64,000 nt of DNA, from the NCBI GenBank assembly GCA_951812795.1, contig OX638325.1, positions 2,132,277-2,196,276 on the forward strand, given 5' to 3'. Positions within the stretch are counted from its first letter, which is position 1, and every line of letters starts with the position of its first letter. The notes below the pieces were generated by a model. It did not search any database. It was not told where the DNA came from and saw only the letters and a program-made list of their open reading frames with translations. Below, in pieces: positions 9,201 to 18,280 of the stretch. This DNA comes from an uncultured Dehalococcoidia bacterium. Its GTDB lineage: Bacteria; Chloroflexota; Dehalococcoidia; Lucifugimonadales; Lucifugimonadaceae. A program made the translations under genes and the position numbers.

Positions 9201-9387
9201 GGATGTATCCGAGTCCGGTGTCAATGGTGTGCACGACGCGGAGCTTACCAATGGTCGCACCGAAATCAAGATCGCCGATATCTTAGATGAGCACCCAGAT
9301 CTCGGTGTTGCGCCGAAACCATCGAGGAATGGTGCAAGGACAAGAGGTCGGCGACGCCGACGGCGGACAGCGGGTCGAAGAAGTTGA
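6202..9387 (+). CDS. uvrA: Excinuclease ABC subunit A
   Basis: Damage-recognition ATPase of nucleotide excision repair; it loads UvrB on DNA. Both ABC modules are complete: Walker [10 protein letters not shown] near the N-terminus and GVSGSGKST in the second half, each with an LSGGE signature and a DEPS/DEPT Walker B. Zinc-finger cysteines are present (CRNCG, CPDC/CSDC, CEAC/CEVC). At 1061 residues it is about 100 longer than typical UvrA, owing to a C-terminal extension that ends in an Arg-rich stretch (about residues 1040-1061). The next gene starts inside its stop codon (TTGA). UvrB and UvrC are not in the window. Confidence 0.97.
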   Translation: MSENEIVVRGAREHNLKNIDVRIPRDKLVVVTGVSGSGKSSLAFDTVYAEGQRRYVESLSAYARQFLGRLEKPEVDHIDGLSPSISIDQKGVSRNPRSTVGTVTEIYDYLRLLFARAGRPHCRNCGQPVQRQTVQQIVDSITRLDEGSRLLLLAPVVKHKKGEHTAIFESARRSGFVRARVDGEVVELNEEITLNKNKWHNIEIVVDRIIVRDTTERERLTQSVETALRTAEGMLTVAVLNPTERLIEELSTGAKSAVAAGTINKQRRRKKQENRSQDIAYSEQFACPDCDISMSELEPRNFSFNTPFGACSDCSGIGYRLEIDPDLVLPNKAIALEDGAVAPWSRDGKNSQWAWGPLNALNEHFQVPLDKPISELEPEHLKLILYGSGRKKVQLTHRTSSGAVFSWKGQIEGVIPNLQRRHSNTESENVRNDIERYMSQRRCNTCDGDRLKPDALAVTLLGMNIMQVTRQSVATALQWVDACRNGEWIDDERPITEVLTGRELSIADQILKEIESRLGFLARVGLEYLTLDRSAGSLSGGEGQRIRLATQIGSGLMGVLYVCDEPSVGLHPHDGDRLIATLKSLRDVGNTVLIVEHDEAVMRAADHIVDLGPGAGEHGGHVVAEGDIEAIMLAERSITGEYLSGRKEIATPNERRKKGEPALKVIGARANNLKNVNVEIPLGVFVCVTGVSGSGKSTLVNEIVLKRLAQHFYRAKDRPGPHDDVFGLPLIDKVINIDQSAIGRTPRSNPATYTGVFTPIRDLFASMPEARARGYTPGRFSFNVRGGRCEACSGAGYTQIEMQFLPDVTVPCEVCEGARYNREALEILFKGASISDVLNMTVTEAHALFENIPTIANKLRTLIDVGLGYIHLGQPATTLSGGEAQRIKLSSELSKRSTGQTLYILDEPTTGLSFDDADKLLTVLHRLVDNGNTVLLIEHHLDLIKNADWIIDLGPHAGDDGGELVAVGTPEFIASVDRSYTGVYLREISGIVPDESAEGSDVSESGVNGVHDAELTNGRTEIKIADILDEHPDLGVAPKPSRNGARTRGRRRRRRTAGRRS

Positions 9388-9920
9388 CAGGCGCCGCCGA
9401 CGCGATGCCCAATCTTCCGTACGCGCCAGAGTTCGTTCAGGATGGGTTGATTGGGAATTCATGTTTTGGTTGTGGTGCGTGGAACGAGCACGGACTGAAC
9501 ATCAAATCGAGTTGGGAAGGGGACATTTCGGTGTGTCGATTCGTGCCGCAAGCACATCATGCCGCGATGCCCCATGACATTGTCAACGGTGGCATCATCG
9601 CCGCGGTCATGGATTGCCACTCGGTGTGTACGGCGATCGCTGACGCGTACCGGCGAGCTAATCGATTTGCCGGCGACGGCAAACGTCCGCTTTTGTGGTA
9701 CGCAACAGCTTCATTGCATGTGGAATATTTGAAACCAACGCGGTTGTCGATGCCTTTCACTGTCAAGGCAAAAGTTGTCGGCGTAGAACGACGACGAACC
9801 AAATTGCAGGTGGAGTTGGTCAGTGATGATGGGACTACCACTTGTACCGGCGAGGTCGTCGCGGCTCAAGTTTCCGATCGCTGGGCGCGGGCTTCGGGAT
9901 ATTACGGCATAGACATGTAG
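9384..9920 (+). CDS. PaaI-like hotdog-fold thioesterase
   Basis: About 178 residues with hotdog-fold features of acyl-CoA thioesterases: FGCGAWNEHGLN at the N-terminus, the helix segment HDIVNGGIIAAVMDCHS that normally carries the active-site acid region, and the following strands (ATASLHVEYLKPT and CTGEVVAAQ). Substrate cannot be inferred. TTG at 9384 overlaps the uvrA stop as TTGA; an ATG at 9405 would give a protein seven residues shorter and is equally acceptable by homology. It is followed by the PLP enzyme after 47 bases. Confidence 0.8.
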   Translation: MTGAADAMPNLPYAPEFVQDGLIGNSCFGCGAWNEHGLNIKSSWEGDISVCRFVPQAHHAAMPHDIVNGGIIAAVMDCHSVCTAIADAYRRANRFAGDGKRPLLWYATASLHVEYLKPTRLSMPFTVKAKVVGVERRRTKLQVELVSDDGTTTCTGEVVAAQVSDRWARASGYYGIDM

Positions 9921-9967
9921 TCTCGCAGAACCGCGTGCGTCGAATCGACATTATCATTTCGAACACC

Positions 9968-10990
9968 ATGCTCACACGCGAAGAACTTGCTGCTAGAGTC
10001 GACGCCCTGCCGCGCGTCGACATTGCCCATACGCCGACTCCGTTAGAGGAGATGCCGCGATTGCGTGAACGGTTGACCGAGGATGGGCACGTGGTTCCAC
10101 CGATCTATGTGAAGCGAGAGGACATGACTGGGTTAGCGTTCGGTGGCAATAAGGCTCGGCACTATGAATTTGAGATGCCTCACATCGTTGATGCGGGTTA
10201 TGACACCTTGATCAACATCATGGACTATCACTCGAACAACGCCCGAATGACGGCCGCGGCGGCCAACAAATCCGGTTTGCGGTATGTGTTGGTGTTGAAA
10301 AATGCAGCAAATCGGAAGGTCCAAGGCAACCTTTTGATTGACAAACTGTTGGGTGCCGAAATGCATCTGCTCGATCAGTTTCAATCTGAAGACGCCGATG
10401 GATATGCCGCCAAGTTGAAGGAAAAGTTGGAATCAGACGGCGCCAAGGTTTACCTGCTGCAAGAACACCTCTTCCCGCGAGTGGTTGGCATGGTGGGCTT
10501 CGTTCGGTGCGGCTTGGAGTTGTTGAACCAGATCGAGGAACTAGGGCTGCAACAAGTTCACATTTACGGCGTCGCGGGACGTTCTTTGTGCGGACTCATC
10601 TTGGCCGCCAAAAATCTGGGATTAGATTGGCGTTTCACCGGCGTCACGGTGAATTACGACATGCCCTTGGACGACTACATCTTTCAGCATGTCGAGGATA
10701 TTCGAGGCTTCCTCGACCTTCCCATGACATTCGCCGAGGAGGACATGCGCGTTCTGGATCAATTCGTCGGTGAAGGTTACGGTCTCATGACACCCGAGGT
10801 CGCCGATGCGATTCGCCTGGCCGCGCAGACTGACGCCATCATTCTGGACCCCAACTACACCGGAACGGTGATGGCGGCACTCCTCGATGACATCCGGACG
10901 GGCAGCGTTTCTCCAGAGGAATCCGTCGTGTTTCTGCATACCGGTGGCTTGCCAGCACTTTTCACTTTCGCCGACGATTTGGCAAATTAG
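9968..10990 (+). CDS. D-cysteine desulfhydrase / ACC deaminase family PLP enzyme
   Basis: Fold-type II PLP enzyme of about 340 residues. The PLP lysine lies in FGGNKARHYEF. The substrate loop reads YHSNNARMTAAAA, compared with the usual QSNHAR of D-cysteine desulfhydrases, and HTGGLPALF near the C-terminus is the family signature. Activity could be D-cysteine desulfhydration or a related beta-elimination or deamination; the altered QSNHAR loop makes the substrate uncertain. The open frame extends upstream into the thioesterase gene, but the ATG at 9968 fits the family N-terminus. It is the last gene of the plus-strand block and converges on the yihY region. Confidence 0.85.
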   Translation: MLTREELAARVDALPRVDIAHTPTPLEEMPRLRERLTEDGHVVPPIYVKREDMTGLAFGGNKARHYEFEMPHIVDAGYDTLINIMDYHSNNARMTAAAANKSGLRYVLVLKNAANRKVQGNLLIDKLLGAEMHLLDQFQSEDADGYAAKLKEKLESDGAKVYLLQEHLFPRVVGMVGFVRCGLELLNQIEELGLQQVHIYGVAGRSLCGLILAAKNLGLDWRFTGVTVNYDMPLDDYIFQHVEDIRGFLDLPMTFAEEDMRVLDQFVGEGYGLMTPEVADAIRLAAQTDAIILDPNYTGTVMAALLDDIRTGSVSPEESVVFLHTGGLPALFTFADDLAN

Positions 10991-10999
10991 GCGCGATGC

Positions 11000-11821
11000 T
11001 TACGATTTGGCACCTCGGATCAGGCGCAATCGCGCTGCGAAACTTCGCGTCCTGAACTCCTGAGGATCGAATAACCGCTGTTGGTTGCGGGTTTTGAGGT
11101 ATTCGGTCCACTGGGCGCACATCATGGCGCCGGCGAGTACGATGATTGCTTCGAAGTAGACGAATATGAAGAACATCGTCAAAGCCGCGAGACTTCCGTA
11201 AATCGAGAGAAGATGTCCAGCGTTAAGTTGCAGGTAAACAGCGAAAACATGCTTCACGACTTCAAAAGCGACGGTCGCGACGAGCGCGACGGGCAGGATC
11301 GCTTTGATGTGTGTCTTGGTGTTTGGTACCCACGCGTAGATAAACGTCAAAACCGTGTATGTGATGGCCCACGGCCGTACGATTCCTAAGATCTCGAACA
11401 ATGAATATCGGATCGTCTCGGTGTCGAAAGCAAAGAAAACCGCGATCTCTTCTAGGAATGAGAACAAGGTGAAGACGACAAAGGATGGTTCGGATGCAGC
11501 CTCGCTGAGCACAGGTATCTGTGTCAGGATGGCATCATGTAGTAGTTCATGGAATTCCCGCGCGCCGATCGTCAGGTGGATCACCGTAATCATGGCGATT
11601 GTCAGCGGCTACAGCGACAAAAAGGTGTAGGACGCGATCGCTGCTGCAAGGAATTGCGCTTTGTAAGCGACGAATTCCTTGACCAGCTGAATCACCGGTG
11701 ACGCCAGGCGTTCAATAACGCGCAAGGTCGAAACGAGGTCACCGAGGAACGAAGCGCCGCGTCGGCGTAGTTCGTCGATCCTACCCACGGTGGGTATGAG
11801 CAATACGACCCGCGGTCTCAA
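11000..11821 (-). pseudogene. Decayed tandem copy of a YihY/virulence-factor-BrkB family membrane protein
   Basis: The frame from TTG at 11821 encodes the N-terminal part (ending in AAAIASYTFLSL), then meets an in-frame TAG at 11611-11609, and continues in the same frame as PLTIAMITV to a normal C-terminus. Aligned with the intact neighbour, TAG replaces the Phe of FLSIFPL, and about 70 residues are missing after LSEAASEPSF, rejoining at the equivalent of the FSFIQEIAQLLA helix. A nonsense codon plus loss of one or two membrane helices indicates a pseudogene. The start overlaps the intact copy's stop as TTGA, so this was once a coupled tandem pair. A downstream ATG at 11593 could still make a 197-residue fragment. 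Confidence 0.85.
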
Positions 11822-12795
11822 CTCTCCGGCAAGAACGCCAATCGATCGGAATCGTTTATCCGCTGAAGATTGTTTATCAATAATCGGTTCTGGCGTCGTT
11901 GATCATCGACGCGTAGATGATTCGACCATTTGGCGGAGAACATCGCACCTGCAAGAAGAATGATCGACTCGACATAGACGAACAGGAAAAACATCATTAT
12001 GGTGCTGATGCTTCCGTAGATCGATGCCAACAGCCCTCCCGAGTTGCGGAGGAAGAAAATGAAGACGTATTTTGCGATTTCGAATGCAATCGTGGACAAG
12101 ACGCCAACACCCAAGATATCAGCAAACTTGACCTTCGTGTTCGGCAACCACCAGTAGACCACGATGAAGACCAAGAATGTGATCACCGAAGGGATCACAT
12201 AACCTGCGACGACGAGGAACCATTGATCGAACGGTGCCCGATCGGTGGCAAGCAGTTGTGCGATTTCCTGAATAAACGAAAACACCGCCGACAGCAAAAG
12301 CGACAAGAAAAGGAGTGAAGACGCGATCACCATCATCACGAAGTCGATAGCGCGTTCAATCAAGAATGGGCGGGGACGTTGTATACCCCAGATAACGTTG
12401 ACGCTTTTGCGTATCGAGCCGAAAACACCCATGCCGGCTATGAACAAGGTCAATCCCGTTAAGCTAGACGTGACGGCCGGTTCGTTACTCACGTTCTGAA
12501 CAAATCGTTCTACGAAAGATGGGCCTTCAGTTTCGGCGAGAACTGGAATCTGGTTCACGATGCCATTGATTAGGCGGTCTTCGAAACCCTCTAATCCGAC
12601 GACGAAGCGCCAAAGGGTGATCAAGGCAATCGACAGAGGGAAGATCGAGAGAAAAGCATAGAACGCGATGGCGGCGGCCAAATAGTGTCCATTGACCGAC
12701 ATGAAGTCATTGACGTTGTGATAGACGAACCAGAATGCATGTCGCACAAACCCGAATGATCGGACGAACAGAGAATGTTGTTCAGCTGTTGCCAA
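11818..12795 (-). CDS. YihY/virulence-factor-BrkB family inner membrane protein
   Basis: 325-residue integral membrane protein of the YihY/UPF0761 family (often mis-annotated as ribonuclease BN). About six hydrophobic helices are visible, with the family blocks AAAIAFYAFLSIFPLS, VNVIWGI, WWLPNTKVKF, ASIYGSIST and YVESIILLAGAMFSAKW. Function of the family is not settled. Start is TTG at 12795; no ATG lies close by. It follows the methyltransferase-like gene by 61 bases on the same strand and is followed by its decayed copy with a four-base TTGA overlap. Confidence 0.9.
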   Translation of the reverse strand: MATAEQHSLFVRSFGFVRHAFWFVYHNVNDFMSVNGHYLAAAIAFYAFLSIFPLSIALITLWRFVVGLEGFEDRLINGIVNQIPVLAETEGPSFVERFVQNVSNEPAVTSSLTGLTLFIAGMGVFGSIRKSVNVIWGIQRPRPFLIERAIDFVMMVIASSLLFLSLLLSAVFSFIQEIAQLLATDRAPFDQWFLVVAGYVIPSVITFLVFIVVYWWLPNTKVKFADILGVGVLSTIAFEIAKYVFIFFLRNSGGLLASIYGSISTIMMFFLFVYVESIILLAGAMFSAKWSNHLRVDDQRRQNRLLINNLQRINDSDRLAFLPES

Positions 12796-12856
12796 AGTTG
12801 CAGTCTCTACGAGACCGAGGTCAGCTATCGTGTTGCGGACGCGGATTTACGTCCAA

Positions 12857-13879
12857 TCAATCTAGTTCGCCGTTTCGGAACGCCGTGATGTAGTCCATCG
12901 CGAAGTCGTCGCGGCCTTCGAGCAGATTGATCGCGTATTTGACGCGCGGGGAATCCATGTTGAGGTTCATCGCGCGGTCGATCTTGACCTGGATAGGGTC
13001 GATGATACCTGAATCCGCCCCGGCTTCAACAACCAACTTGACGAACGTCTCGTTTACCAGGGCTCGTTTGGGTAGTCCAAATGAAACGTTGCTCATTCCG
13101 CCCGTGATATGGACATCGTTGCCAAAACGATTTCGGAGCTTGGTGACCGCTTCGAGAGCCTGCGGGCCATATGCCTTGTCAACGGAAACTGGAAAAAACA
13201 GGGGGTCAATATACATGTCCGCATACGCAACTCCTCGGTCGCTCGCAGATTCGACGACGCGGGTGGCGTTCTCGAGTCGCTCGTCGGCATTTTCTGGCAT
13301 GCCGCTCTCCGAAGCCGCGGAGATTATGCACTTCGCGTCGTGCTCCGCGATCAGATCGAGGGTTTCCAGCCGTTCCAACGCCACCGAATTGACCATCGGG
13401 CGTCCTGCGGATCTGTCGTAAGCCTCTAAACCGGCTTGGATTATTTCAGAGTTCGACGAATCGATGCTGGGCGGGATATCGGCGACTGATTGAACGAAAT
13501 TGACGAGCCACTTCATCGCTTCAATCTGTTCGCCGATACGATGGGAGAGTTCGTCGACGTTTAGATCCAAATATGCCGATCCGGCCTTCGTTTGTCTTTC
13601 GACTTCGTGCTTGACATACGCTTCGCCCTCGGCGGCTTCGGCTCCGTCGCAGTTGACACCCTTCCATATGGCGATCATGAAGTGCTTCAGATTGCCCTGT
13701 TGATAGGGTTGTGTCTTCTCGAAAGATTCAGGCACACGCACGAAACGGGTTTCGCCGTCGACGCGATACTTAACGGCCTCCGAACCGTCATCGAAGACAT
13801 GCCCCCTAATGCCGCCGCGTTTCACGACGCGGGTGCAGTGAATATTCTCTCCGATGATGGTGAAATCAGGTGTGATCAT
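12857..13879 (-). CDS. Methyltetrahydrofolate:corrinoid methyltransferase-like (pterin-binding) protein
   Basis: TIM-barrel pterin-binding domain protein of 340 residues, related to dihydropteroate synthase, the MeTr domain of MetH and AcsE. Signs include the N-terminal IIGENIHCTRVVKRGG, YLDLNVDELSH, PPSIDSSNSEIIQAGL, MVNSVALE and HITGGMSNVSFGLPKR, which match the methyl-H4folate site. It likely transfers a methyl group from methyl-H4folate to a corrinoid protein, or binds folate in a demethylation route. No corrinoid protein lies beside it. It sits downstream of thrB-lysC and a glycosyltransferase; the link to methionine metabolism is only suggestive. Confidence 0.8.
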   Translation of the reverse strand: MITPDFTIIGENIHCTRVVKRGGIRGHVFDDGSEAVKYRVDGETRFVRVPESFEKTQPYQQGNLKHFMIAIWKGVNCDGAEAAEGEAYVKHEVERQTKAGSAYLDLNVDELSHRIGEQIEAMKWLVNFVQSVADIPPSIDSSNSEIIQAGLEAYDRSAGRPMVNSVALERLETLDLIAEHDAKCIISAASESGMPENADERLENATRVVESASDRGVAYADMYIDPLFFPVSVDKAYGPQALEAVTKLRNRFGNDVHITGGMSNVSFGLPKRALVNETFVKLVVEAGADSGIIDPIQVKIDRAMNLNMDSPRVKYAINLLEGRDDFAMDYITAFRNGELD

Positions 13880-13895
13880 TTTTCTGATGATGGCG

Positions 13896-13916
13896 ACGAG
13901 TTCCTAGGAAATTCGT
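13896..13916. promoter_or_regulatory. Near-perfect 21-bp palindrome upstream of the methyltransferase-like gene
   Basis: ACGA-g-TTCCTAGGAA-a-TTCGT is symmetrical except for two positions and centres on TTCCTAGGAA (13901-13910). It ends 16 bases before the start codon at 13879, a position suited to an operator or to a hairpin near the ribosome site. No regulator is known. Confidence 0.3.
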
Positions 13917-13993
13917 TAGAAGAGCGAACGAGTTAATTCTCATACGGCACGACTGTTGATGCAAATGAAAACGTGATCCACTCGTCATCCAGT

Positions 13994-14758
13994 TTAATTT
14001 GCCTTGAATCTCAGCAAAGTTAAACGCCAAAAAGCCTCGATGGCGATCTGAGGTGACATTTTGGACTTGCCAGCCGTCCGTTCCACGAATGTGAATGGAT
14101 GTTCGACGACGGTCAGTCCGCTTCGCTGCGTCCGATGTGCTACTTCAGCTTGGAATCCAAAACCGGTGATTGTGAGCCGATCAAGATCTATGGCTTTAAG
14201 GGCGTTGCGGTTAAACCCCTTGAAACCACCCGTAGCGTCGTGAATCTTCAATCCCAAAATGGCTCGAATACCGCAATTCGCCCATTTGCTAAGTAGCACA
14301 CGTGATTTCTTCCAACTCGGGTCCACGGCACCACCATCGCTGTACCGGGTTCCGACGACGACATCAGCGCATTGAAGCAATTCGACCATACGAGGGACCT
14401 CGGCGGGAGGATGCGACAAGTCGCAATCCATCTGAACGATACGCGCAACGCCCGCGTCTAATGCGATCTTGAATCCGGCGATGTATGCGGTTCCCAATCC
14501 CAGTTTGCCGCTTCGATGAGCCACCAAGATCCGTCCAGTGTGTTCGTCCGCAAGACCGTCAGCGATCTCGCCCGTTCCGTCAGGAGATGAATCGTCTACG
14601 AACAGGATGCCGAGGTCTTCGATCTCTAAGTCGATGAGCTTTTGGACGATGGCCCCAATGTTTTCGGCTTCGTTGAAAGTTGGGATGACGACGGCGACCG
14701 TAATGTGCTTCTCGAATCTGCCGACGACGCGGATTCCTTGTGCTCGTGTCTGTTGCAT
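13994..14758 (-). CDS. Polyprenol monophosphomannose synthase-like family 2 glycosyltransferase
   Basis: GT2 enzyme resembling Dpm1/Ppm1 catalytic domains, which move a sugar from a nucleotide donor to polyprenyl phosphate at the membrane. It has VVIPTFNEAENI, FVDDSSPDGT, the DxD-type QMDCDLSHPP, and HDATGGFKGFNR followed by the ITGFGFQAEV block typical of the family. No transmembrane helices are present. The ATG at 14758 gives about 254 residues; a TTG at 14797 would overlap lysC by 20 bases. It follows lysC on the minus strand. The sugar and the final glycan are unknown. Confidence 0.85.
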   Translation of the reverse strand: MQQTRAQGIRVVGRFEKHITVAVVIPTFNEAENIGAIVQKLIDLEIEDLGILFVDDSSPDGTGEIADGLADEHTGRILVAHRSGKLGLGTAYIAGFKIALDAGVARIVQMDCDLSHPPAEVPRMVELLQCADVVVGTRYSDGGAVDPSWKKSRVLLSKWANCGIRAILGLKIHDATGGFKGFNRNALKAIDLDRLTITGFGFQAEVAHRTQRSGLTVVEHPFTFVERTAGKSKMSPQIAIEAFWRLTLLRFKAN

Positions 14759-14777
14759 CAAATGATCCGTACGATTT

Positions 14778-16022
14778 TCAATCCGCTTCCAGTTCAAATT
14801 CAGAGTGTAACGCCCTCGCTGCCGTTGCCACGTGTTTCTGGTCGACGATGCACGTGATGCGGATCTCTGAGGTTGTAATCATCTCGATGTTTACATTGGC
14901 GTCGGCGAGTGCCCGGAACATGCGAGCTGCGTATCCCGGCGAGTTGGTCATACCAGTACCGACGACGCTGACTTTGGCAAGTCCGTCCCGCGTCGCAATA
15001 TCGCTGTAACCAACTTCGGTGTTTTGCGAAGTTATCTCGGCAACTCTTTGAAGGTACTCTTGTCCTACCGTGAACGACATGTCGGTGAGCCCGTGAGATG
15101 AAACGTTTTGGACTATAACGTCGATACTGATGCCCGCCTCTGCGAGCGGCGTCATGATCGCCGCGGCGATACCGGGGCGGTCTGCGATTCCGTGTAGCGT
15201 GACTCGGGCGACGGAACGCTCAGTTGCGATGCTGGTGATGCTCTTTCGAATCTCCATGTTGCTGTTTTGGTCCTCAAAATTGCCGATTTTAGTTCCCGCG
15301 GCGTGCGGGTTGAAGGAAGAAGTGATGAGCATCGGAACCTTATGCACCGACGCCATCTCGATCGATCGAGGGTTCATCTTCGCGCCGAGAGACGCCATTT
15401 CTAGCATCTCTTCGTAACCGATACGGGGTATGACTCTGGCGTCCGGCACGAGGCGCGGGTCAGCGGTTAGGATGCCGTCGACGTCGGTATATATTTCGCA
15501 AACGTCTGCCTTGATCGATGCTGCCATCGCTACGGCGGTCAAATCTGACGCGCCGCGTCCAAGTGTTGTCGTATCGTCAGCGGGCGTAAGGCCTTGGAAT
15601 CCGGCGATAACTACAATTCGTCCACGTTGGATTTCCCGAAGCACGCGGGCAGGTTCGATGTTGGCGATGCGCGCTGAACCGAAGGTTTCATCGGTCTGAA
15701 TGCCTGCTTGCCGACCGCTGAGGCTAATGGCATCGTGACCTAAACCTCGGATTGCGATGCCCATCAACGATGCGCTCACCAGCTCTCCGGTTGATATCAG
15801 CGCGTCTGTTTCGCGCGGGCTAGGCGAATAGTCGCCGGACAGACGATGTGCGAGCTTCAGCAGTTCATCGGTTGTGTCGCCCATGGCGGAGACACAGACA
15901 ACGAGGTCGGCACCTTGCTCGCGGCGCGCGGCAACTCGTTTGGCTACCTTTCGCAGTAGTTCTTCGGTGGCTAGTGAACTGCCACCGAATTTTTGGACTA
16001 CGACTTGTTGCGTTTGCGGCAT
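14778..16022 (-). CDS. lysC: Aspartate kinase
   Basis: Phosphorylates aspartate as the first step toward lysine, threonine and methionine. N-terminal kinase domain with VVQKFGGSSLA, VVCVSAMGDTTDELL and TTLGRGASDLTA; C-terminal tandem ACT domains (VARVTLHGIADRPGIA and AKVSVVGTGMTNSPGYA) that usually give feedback control. Length is about 414 residues, as in other monofunctional enzymes. I chose ATG at 16022, which places KFGGSS at the usual distance and starts seven bases after the thrB stop; an upstream start at 16073 would overlap thrB. Co-transcribed with thrB, consistent with threonine synthesis. Confidence 0.95.
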   Translation of the reverse strand: MPQTQQVVVQKFGGSSLATEELLRKVAKRVAARREQGADLVVCVSAMGDTTDELLKLAHRLSGDYSPSPRETDALISTGELVSASLMGIAIRGLGHDAISLSGRQAGIQTDETFGSARIANIEPARVLREIQRGRIVVIAGFQGLTPADDTTTLGRGASDLTAVAMAASIKADVCEIYTDVDGILTADPRLVPDARVIPRIGYEEMLEMASLGAKMNPRSIEMASVHKVPMLITSSFNPHAAGTKIGNFEDQNSNMEIRKSITSIATERSVARVTLHGIADRPGIAAAIMTPLAEAGISIDVIVQNVSSHGLTDMSFTVGQEYLQRVAEITSQNTEVGYSDIATRDGLAKVSVVGTGMTNSPGYAARMFRALADANVNIEMITTSEIRITCIVDQKHVATAARALHSEFELEAD

Positions 16023-16029
16023 TTCGAAG

Positions 16030-16989
16030 TCAACTGTTGCGTTCGCGTTCGGATTCAATCCGCATCCCTTCATGTGAGATGTCGAGAATCAGTGCCTTAC
16101 CAACGATCTGTGCTTTCCTCGCGTTTTCTGACATTTCGTAACAGATCGTCATGAAACGATCGGTAGCTAGTGCCATCACAGTCGGTCCGGCGCCGGAAAG
16201 AAACACGCCGTGCGCGCCGGCATCGAGTGCGCCGCGCGCGATGGGCCGGAATCTTGGAAACAGTTTTTCGATGCGTTGCGGTTGATGCAGTCGGTCGTCG
16301 GTGGCGTGTCGTAGAAGCGGCCACTGGCGAGTTTCAAGTGCGTGAACGAGCATGGCGGCGCGACCAACATTGAAAACGGCGTCGGAACGCGGAACCACTT
16401 CAGGCAATATGCCGCGGGCTTCCTTGGTCGCCATCGTGAAATCCGGCACGAATACCACGGCTTTCAACTCGTCGGCGATTTTGACGCGACTGACAACCCA
16501 ATCGTTGTCTGCGGAACCGGTATTAACGTTGAAGCCGATTTGGCAGCCGCCGAAGACCGCGGGCGAGACATTGTCCGGATGACCTTCGATATCGGCGGCG
16601 ATAACGAAGATTGACCGTTGGGTTTCGGGTTGTGTAATATCAAACCCGGCGAACGCGAATGCGGCGGCGATACCAGTTATCGTGGCCGCTGACGATGAAC
16701 CCAAACCGCGGGCCAACGGGATGTTGTTGTGGCAGTCGAATGCTAACGGTATCGGGTCAACTCCGAGTTCTCGGAATGTTCGGTGGGCGCTCGCAGCTAC
16801 TAGGTTGCTTCCGTCCCTTGGCAGCGAATCTGCGCCTTCGCCGGAAATCGTGACACAAGATTCGCCAGCGGTGATGTTGGTCTCGTTCCAGAGGTCTACC
16901 GCGATACCGATACAGTCGAAACCGGGTCCTAGGTTTGCGCTCGTCGCAGGGACTCGGATAGTCGCGCGTTCGAGTTGAGGCTCGGGCAT
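16030..16989 (-). CDS. thrB: Homoserine kinase
   Basis: GHMP-family kinase that phosphorylates homoserine on the route to threonine. The ATP loop is PLARGLGSSSAA; the N-terminal PATSANLGPGFDCIGIAVDL and the C-terminal SGAGPTVMAL are family signatures. The 319-residue length is normal. It heads the minus-strand unit thrB-lysC, with a promoter region shared with the divergent dehydrogenase gene at 17198. Threonine synthase and homoserine dehydrogenase are not in the window. Confidence 0.95.
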   Translation of the reverse strand: MPEPQLERATIRVPATSANLGPGFDCIGIAVDLWNETNITAGESCVTISGEGADSLPRDGSNLVAASAHRTFRELGVDPIPLAFDCHNNIPLARGLGSSSAATITGIAAAFAFAGFDITQPETQRSIFVIAADIEGHPDNVSPAVFGGCQIGFNVNTGSADNDWVVSRVKIADELKAVVFVPDFTMATKEARGILPEVVPRSDAVFNVGRAAMLVHALETRQWPLLRHATDDRLHQPQRIEKLFPRFRPIARGALDAGAHGVFLSGAGPTVMALATDRFMTICYEMSENARKAQIVGKALILDISHEGMRIESERERNS

Positions 16990-17100
16990 AGTTTTGGATG
17001 CGTGCGGCGATGTTCTCGGAGACGGAGGAGCGGTTCAAACTATCGCATTGCCGGAAGGCTCGTGTATGGGCGAAAGCCAAATGACGCGCTACCAAACTAG

Positions 17101-17106
17101 TATAAT
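17101..17106 (+). promoter_or_regulatory. Consensus -10 element in the thrB / dehydrogenase divergent region
   Basis: TATAAT lies 91 bases before the 17198 start, in a 208-bp divergent intergenic region. No convincing -35 is seen at 17 bases. The reverse strand also reads TATACT nearby, so the element may serve either direction. Confidence 0.3.
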
Positions 17107-17197
17107 GCGCTATTCGTGGCGACCGTTGGGCGCGATTGTCCGCACCACATCGAAAACACGCGACTGAAAAACGATCAGAAAGTAGAGCGTTGAAAAG

Positions 17198-18193
17198 ATG
17201 GCCGTAGTGGTTCTGTTGGCTCCGAAAGAGGATGCGCGCGGTGAAACGCGTACCGTTGAGATGTTGGAAGCGGCGCAAAAGCATCCCGAAGTCGAACTGA
17301 GGTTTGTCGATTCGAATCAACCATCCGAAGAGGTATTGAAAGAATGCCAAGATGCAGTCGCGTTGATACCCGCAGGTGGGCGTGGTTTGCTCGACGCCGA
17401 ATTTGTCTCCAAATTGGGCAACCTGCGCTTGATCCAAACCTTCAGCGCCGGCACCGATTGGCTAGACAAGGCGGCGTTGGCCGAACTCGGTGTGTCCGTC
17501 TCTAACAACGGCGGCGCGAACGCGGTGGCGGTTGCCGAACACGCAGTGATATTGATGCTCTCGGTTGAACGCAAGATTGATCGACAGATCGAATCAGTCA
17601 AGAATGGAACGTGGATGGCAGGCGTGGGCGGAGACCGTACCGAGTTCCACACCTTGGTTGGAAAGCGGATCGGTATCGTTGGCCTCGGTCGAATCGGGTC
17701 GAGAGTCGCGAAACGATTGCAAGGCTGGGAGTGTGAGGTCGTTTATCACGACGTCGCAGATTTCGACGATGAGTATGTAGTGGCGGCAGGTGCCAAGTTC
17801 GTTGAACTCGACGAATTGTTGGAAACATCTGACATCGTGAGCCTCCACGTTCCGCTCGAGCGAACGACGCGTCACATGATATCTGACCGAGAGTTCTCCT
17901 TGATGAAAAACACCGCAATTTTGGTCAACACATGTCGTGGCCCGGTTGTGGATGAAGCGGCACTGAAACGTGCATTGCGAGACGGGCAGATTTTCGGAGC
18001 CGGATTGGATGTGACAGAAGTGGAGCCGATTGAGCCCGATAACGATCTGCCGAATCTTCCCAACGTGGTTGTCACGCCGCATTTGGCCACCCGGGCGTTG
18101 GAATCGGAGCACAACGCAATTGCTTATGCGCTCGCCAACGTAGCCCGCGTGGCTCGTGGCGAGGATCCGGAGTGGGTTGTTCCACCGGTGTGA
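17198..18193 (+). CDS. D-isomer-specific 2-hydroxyacid dehydrogenase
   Basis: NAD-dependent 2-hydroxyacid dehydrogenase of 331 residues. NAD fold GIVGLGRIGSRVA; the catalytic Arg lies in NTCRGPVVDE, the Glu in the DVTEVEPIEPDNDL segment, and the His in VVTPHLAT. The C-terminal ACT domain of classical SerA is absent, so it is not a full phosphoglycerate dehydrogenase; substrate could be hydroxypyruvate, glyoxylate or another 2-ketoacid. It lies upstream of purF with an 87-bp gap and divergent from thrB, which does not define its role. Confidence 0.85.
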   Translation: MAVVVLLAPKEDARGETRTVEMLEAAQKHPEVELRFVDSNQPSEEVLKECQDAVALIPAGGRGLLDAEFVSKLGNLRLIQTFSAGTDWLDKAALAELGVSVSNNGGANAVAVAEHAVILMLSVERKIDRQIESVKNGTWMAGVGGDRTEFHTLVGKRIGIVGLGRIGSRVAKRLQGWECEVVYHDVADFDDEYVVAAGAKFVELDELLETSDIVSLHVPLERTTRHMISDREFSLMKNTAILVNTCRGPVVDEAALKRALRDGQIFGAGLDVTEVEPIEPDNDLPNLPNVVVTPHLATRALESEHNAIAYALANVARVARGEDPEWVVPPV

Positions 18194-18280
18194 GTTACGG
18201 ATCGCGGAATGGGCGCGGTGTGTGAATCGCAATTAACATGGAACTAGCACGTGCACCGTTGATGGTGAGTTTGCACTCGG

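Noticed and set aside
11609-11611. In-frame TAG in the second yihY copy as a recoded or readthrough codon
   Set aside because: The same frame has also lost about 70 residues of its membrane core, which argues for decay; there is no pyrrolysine context.
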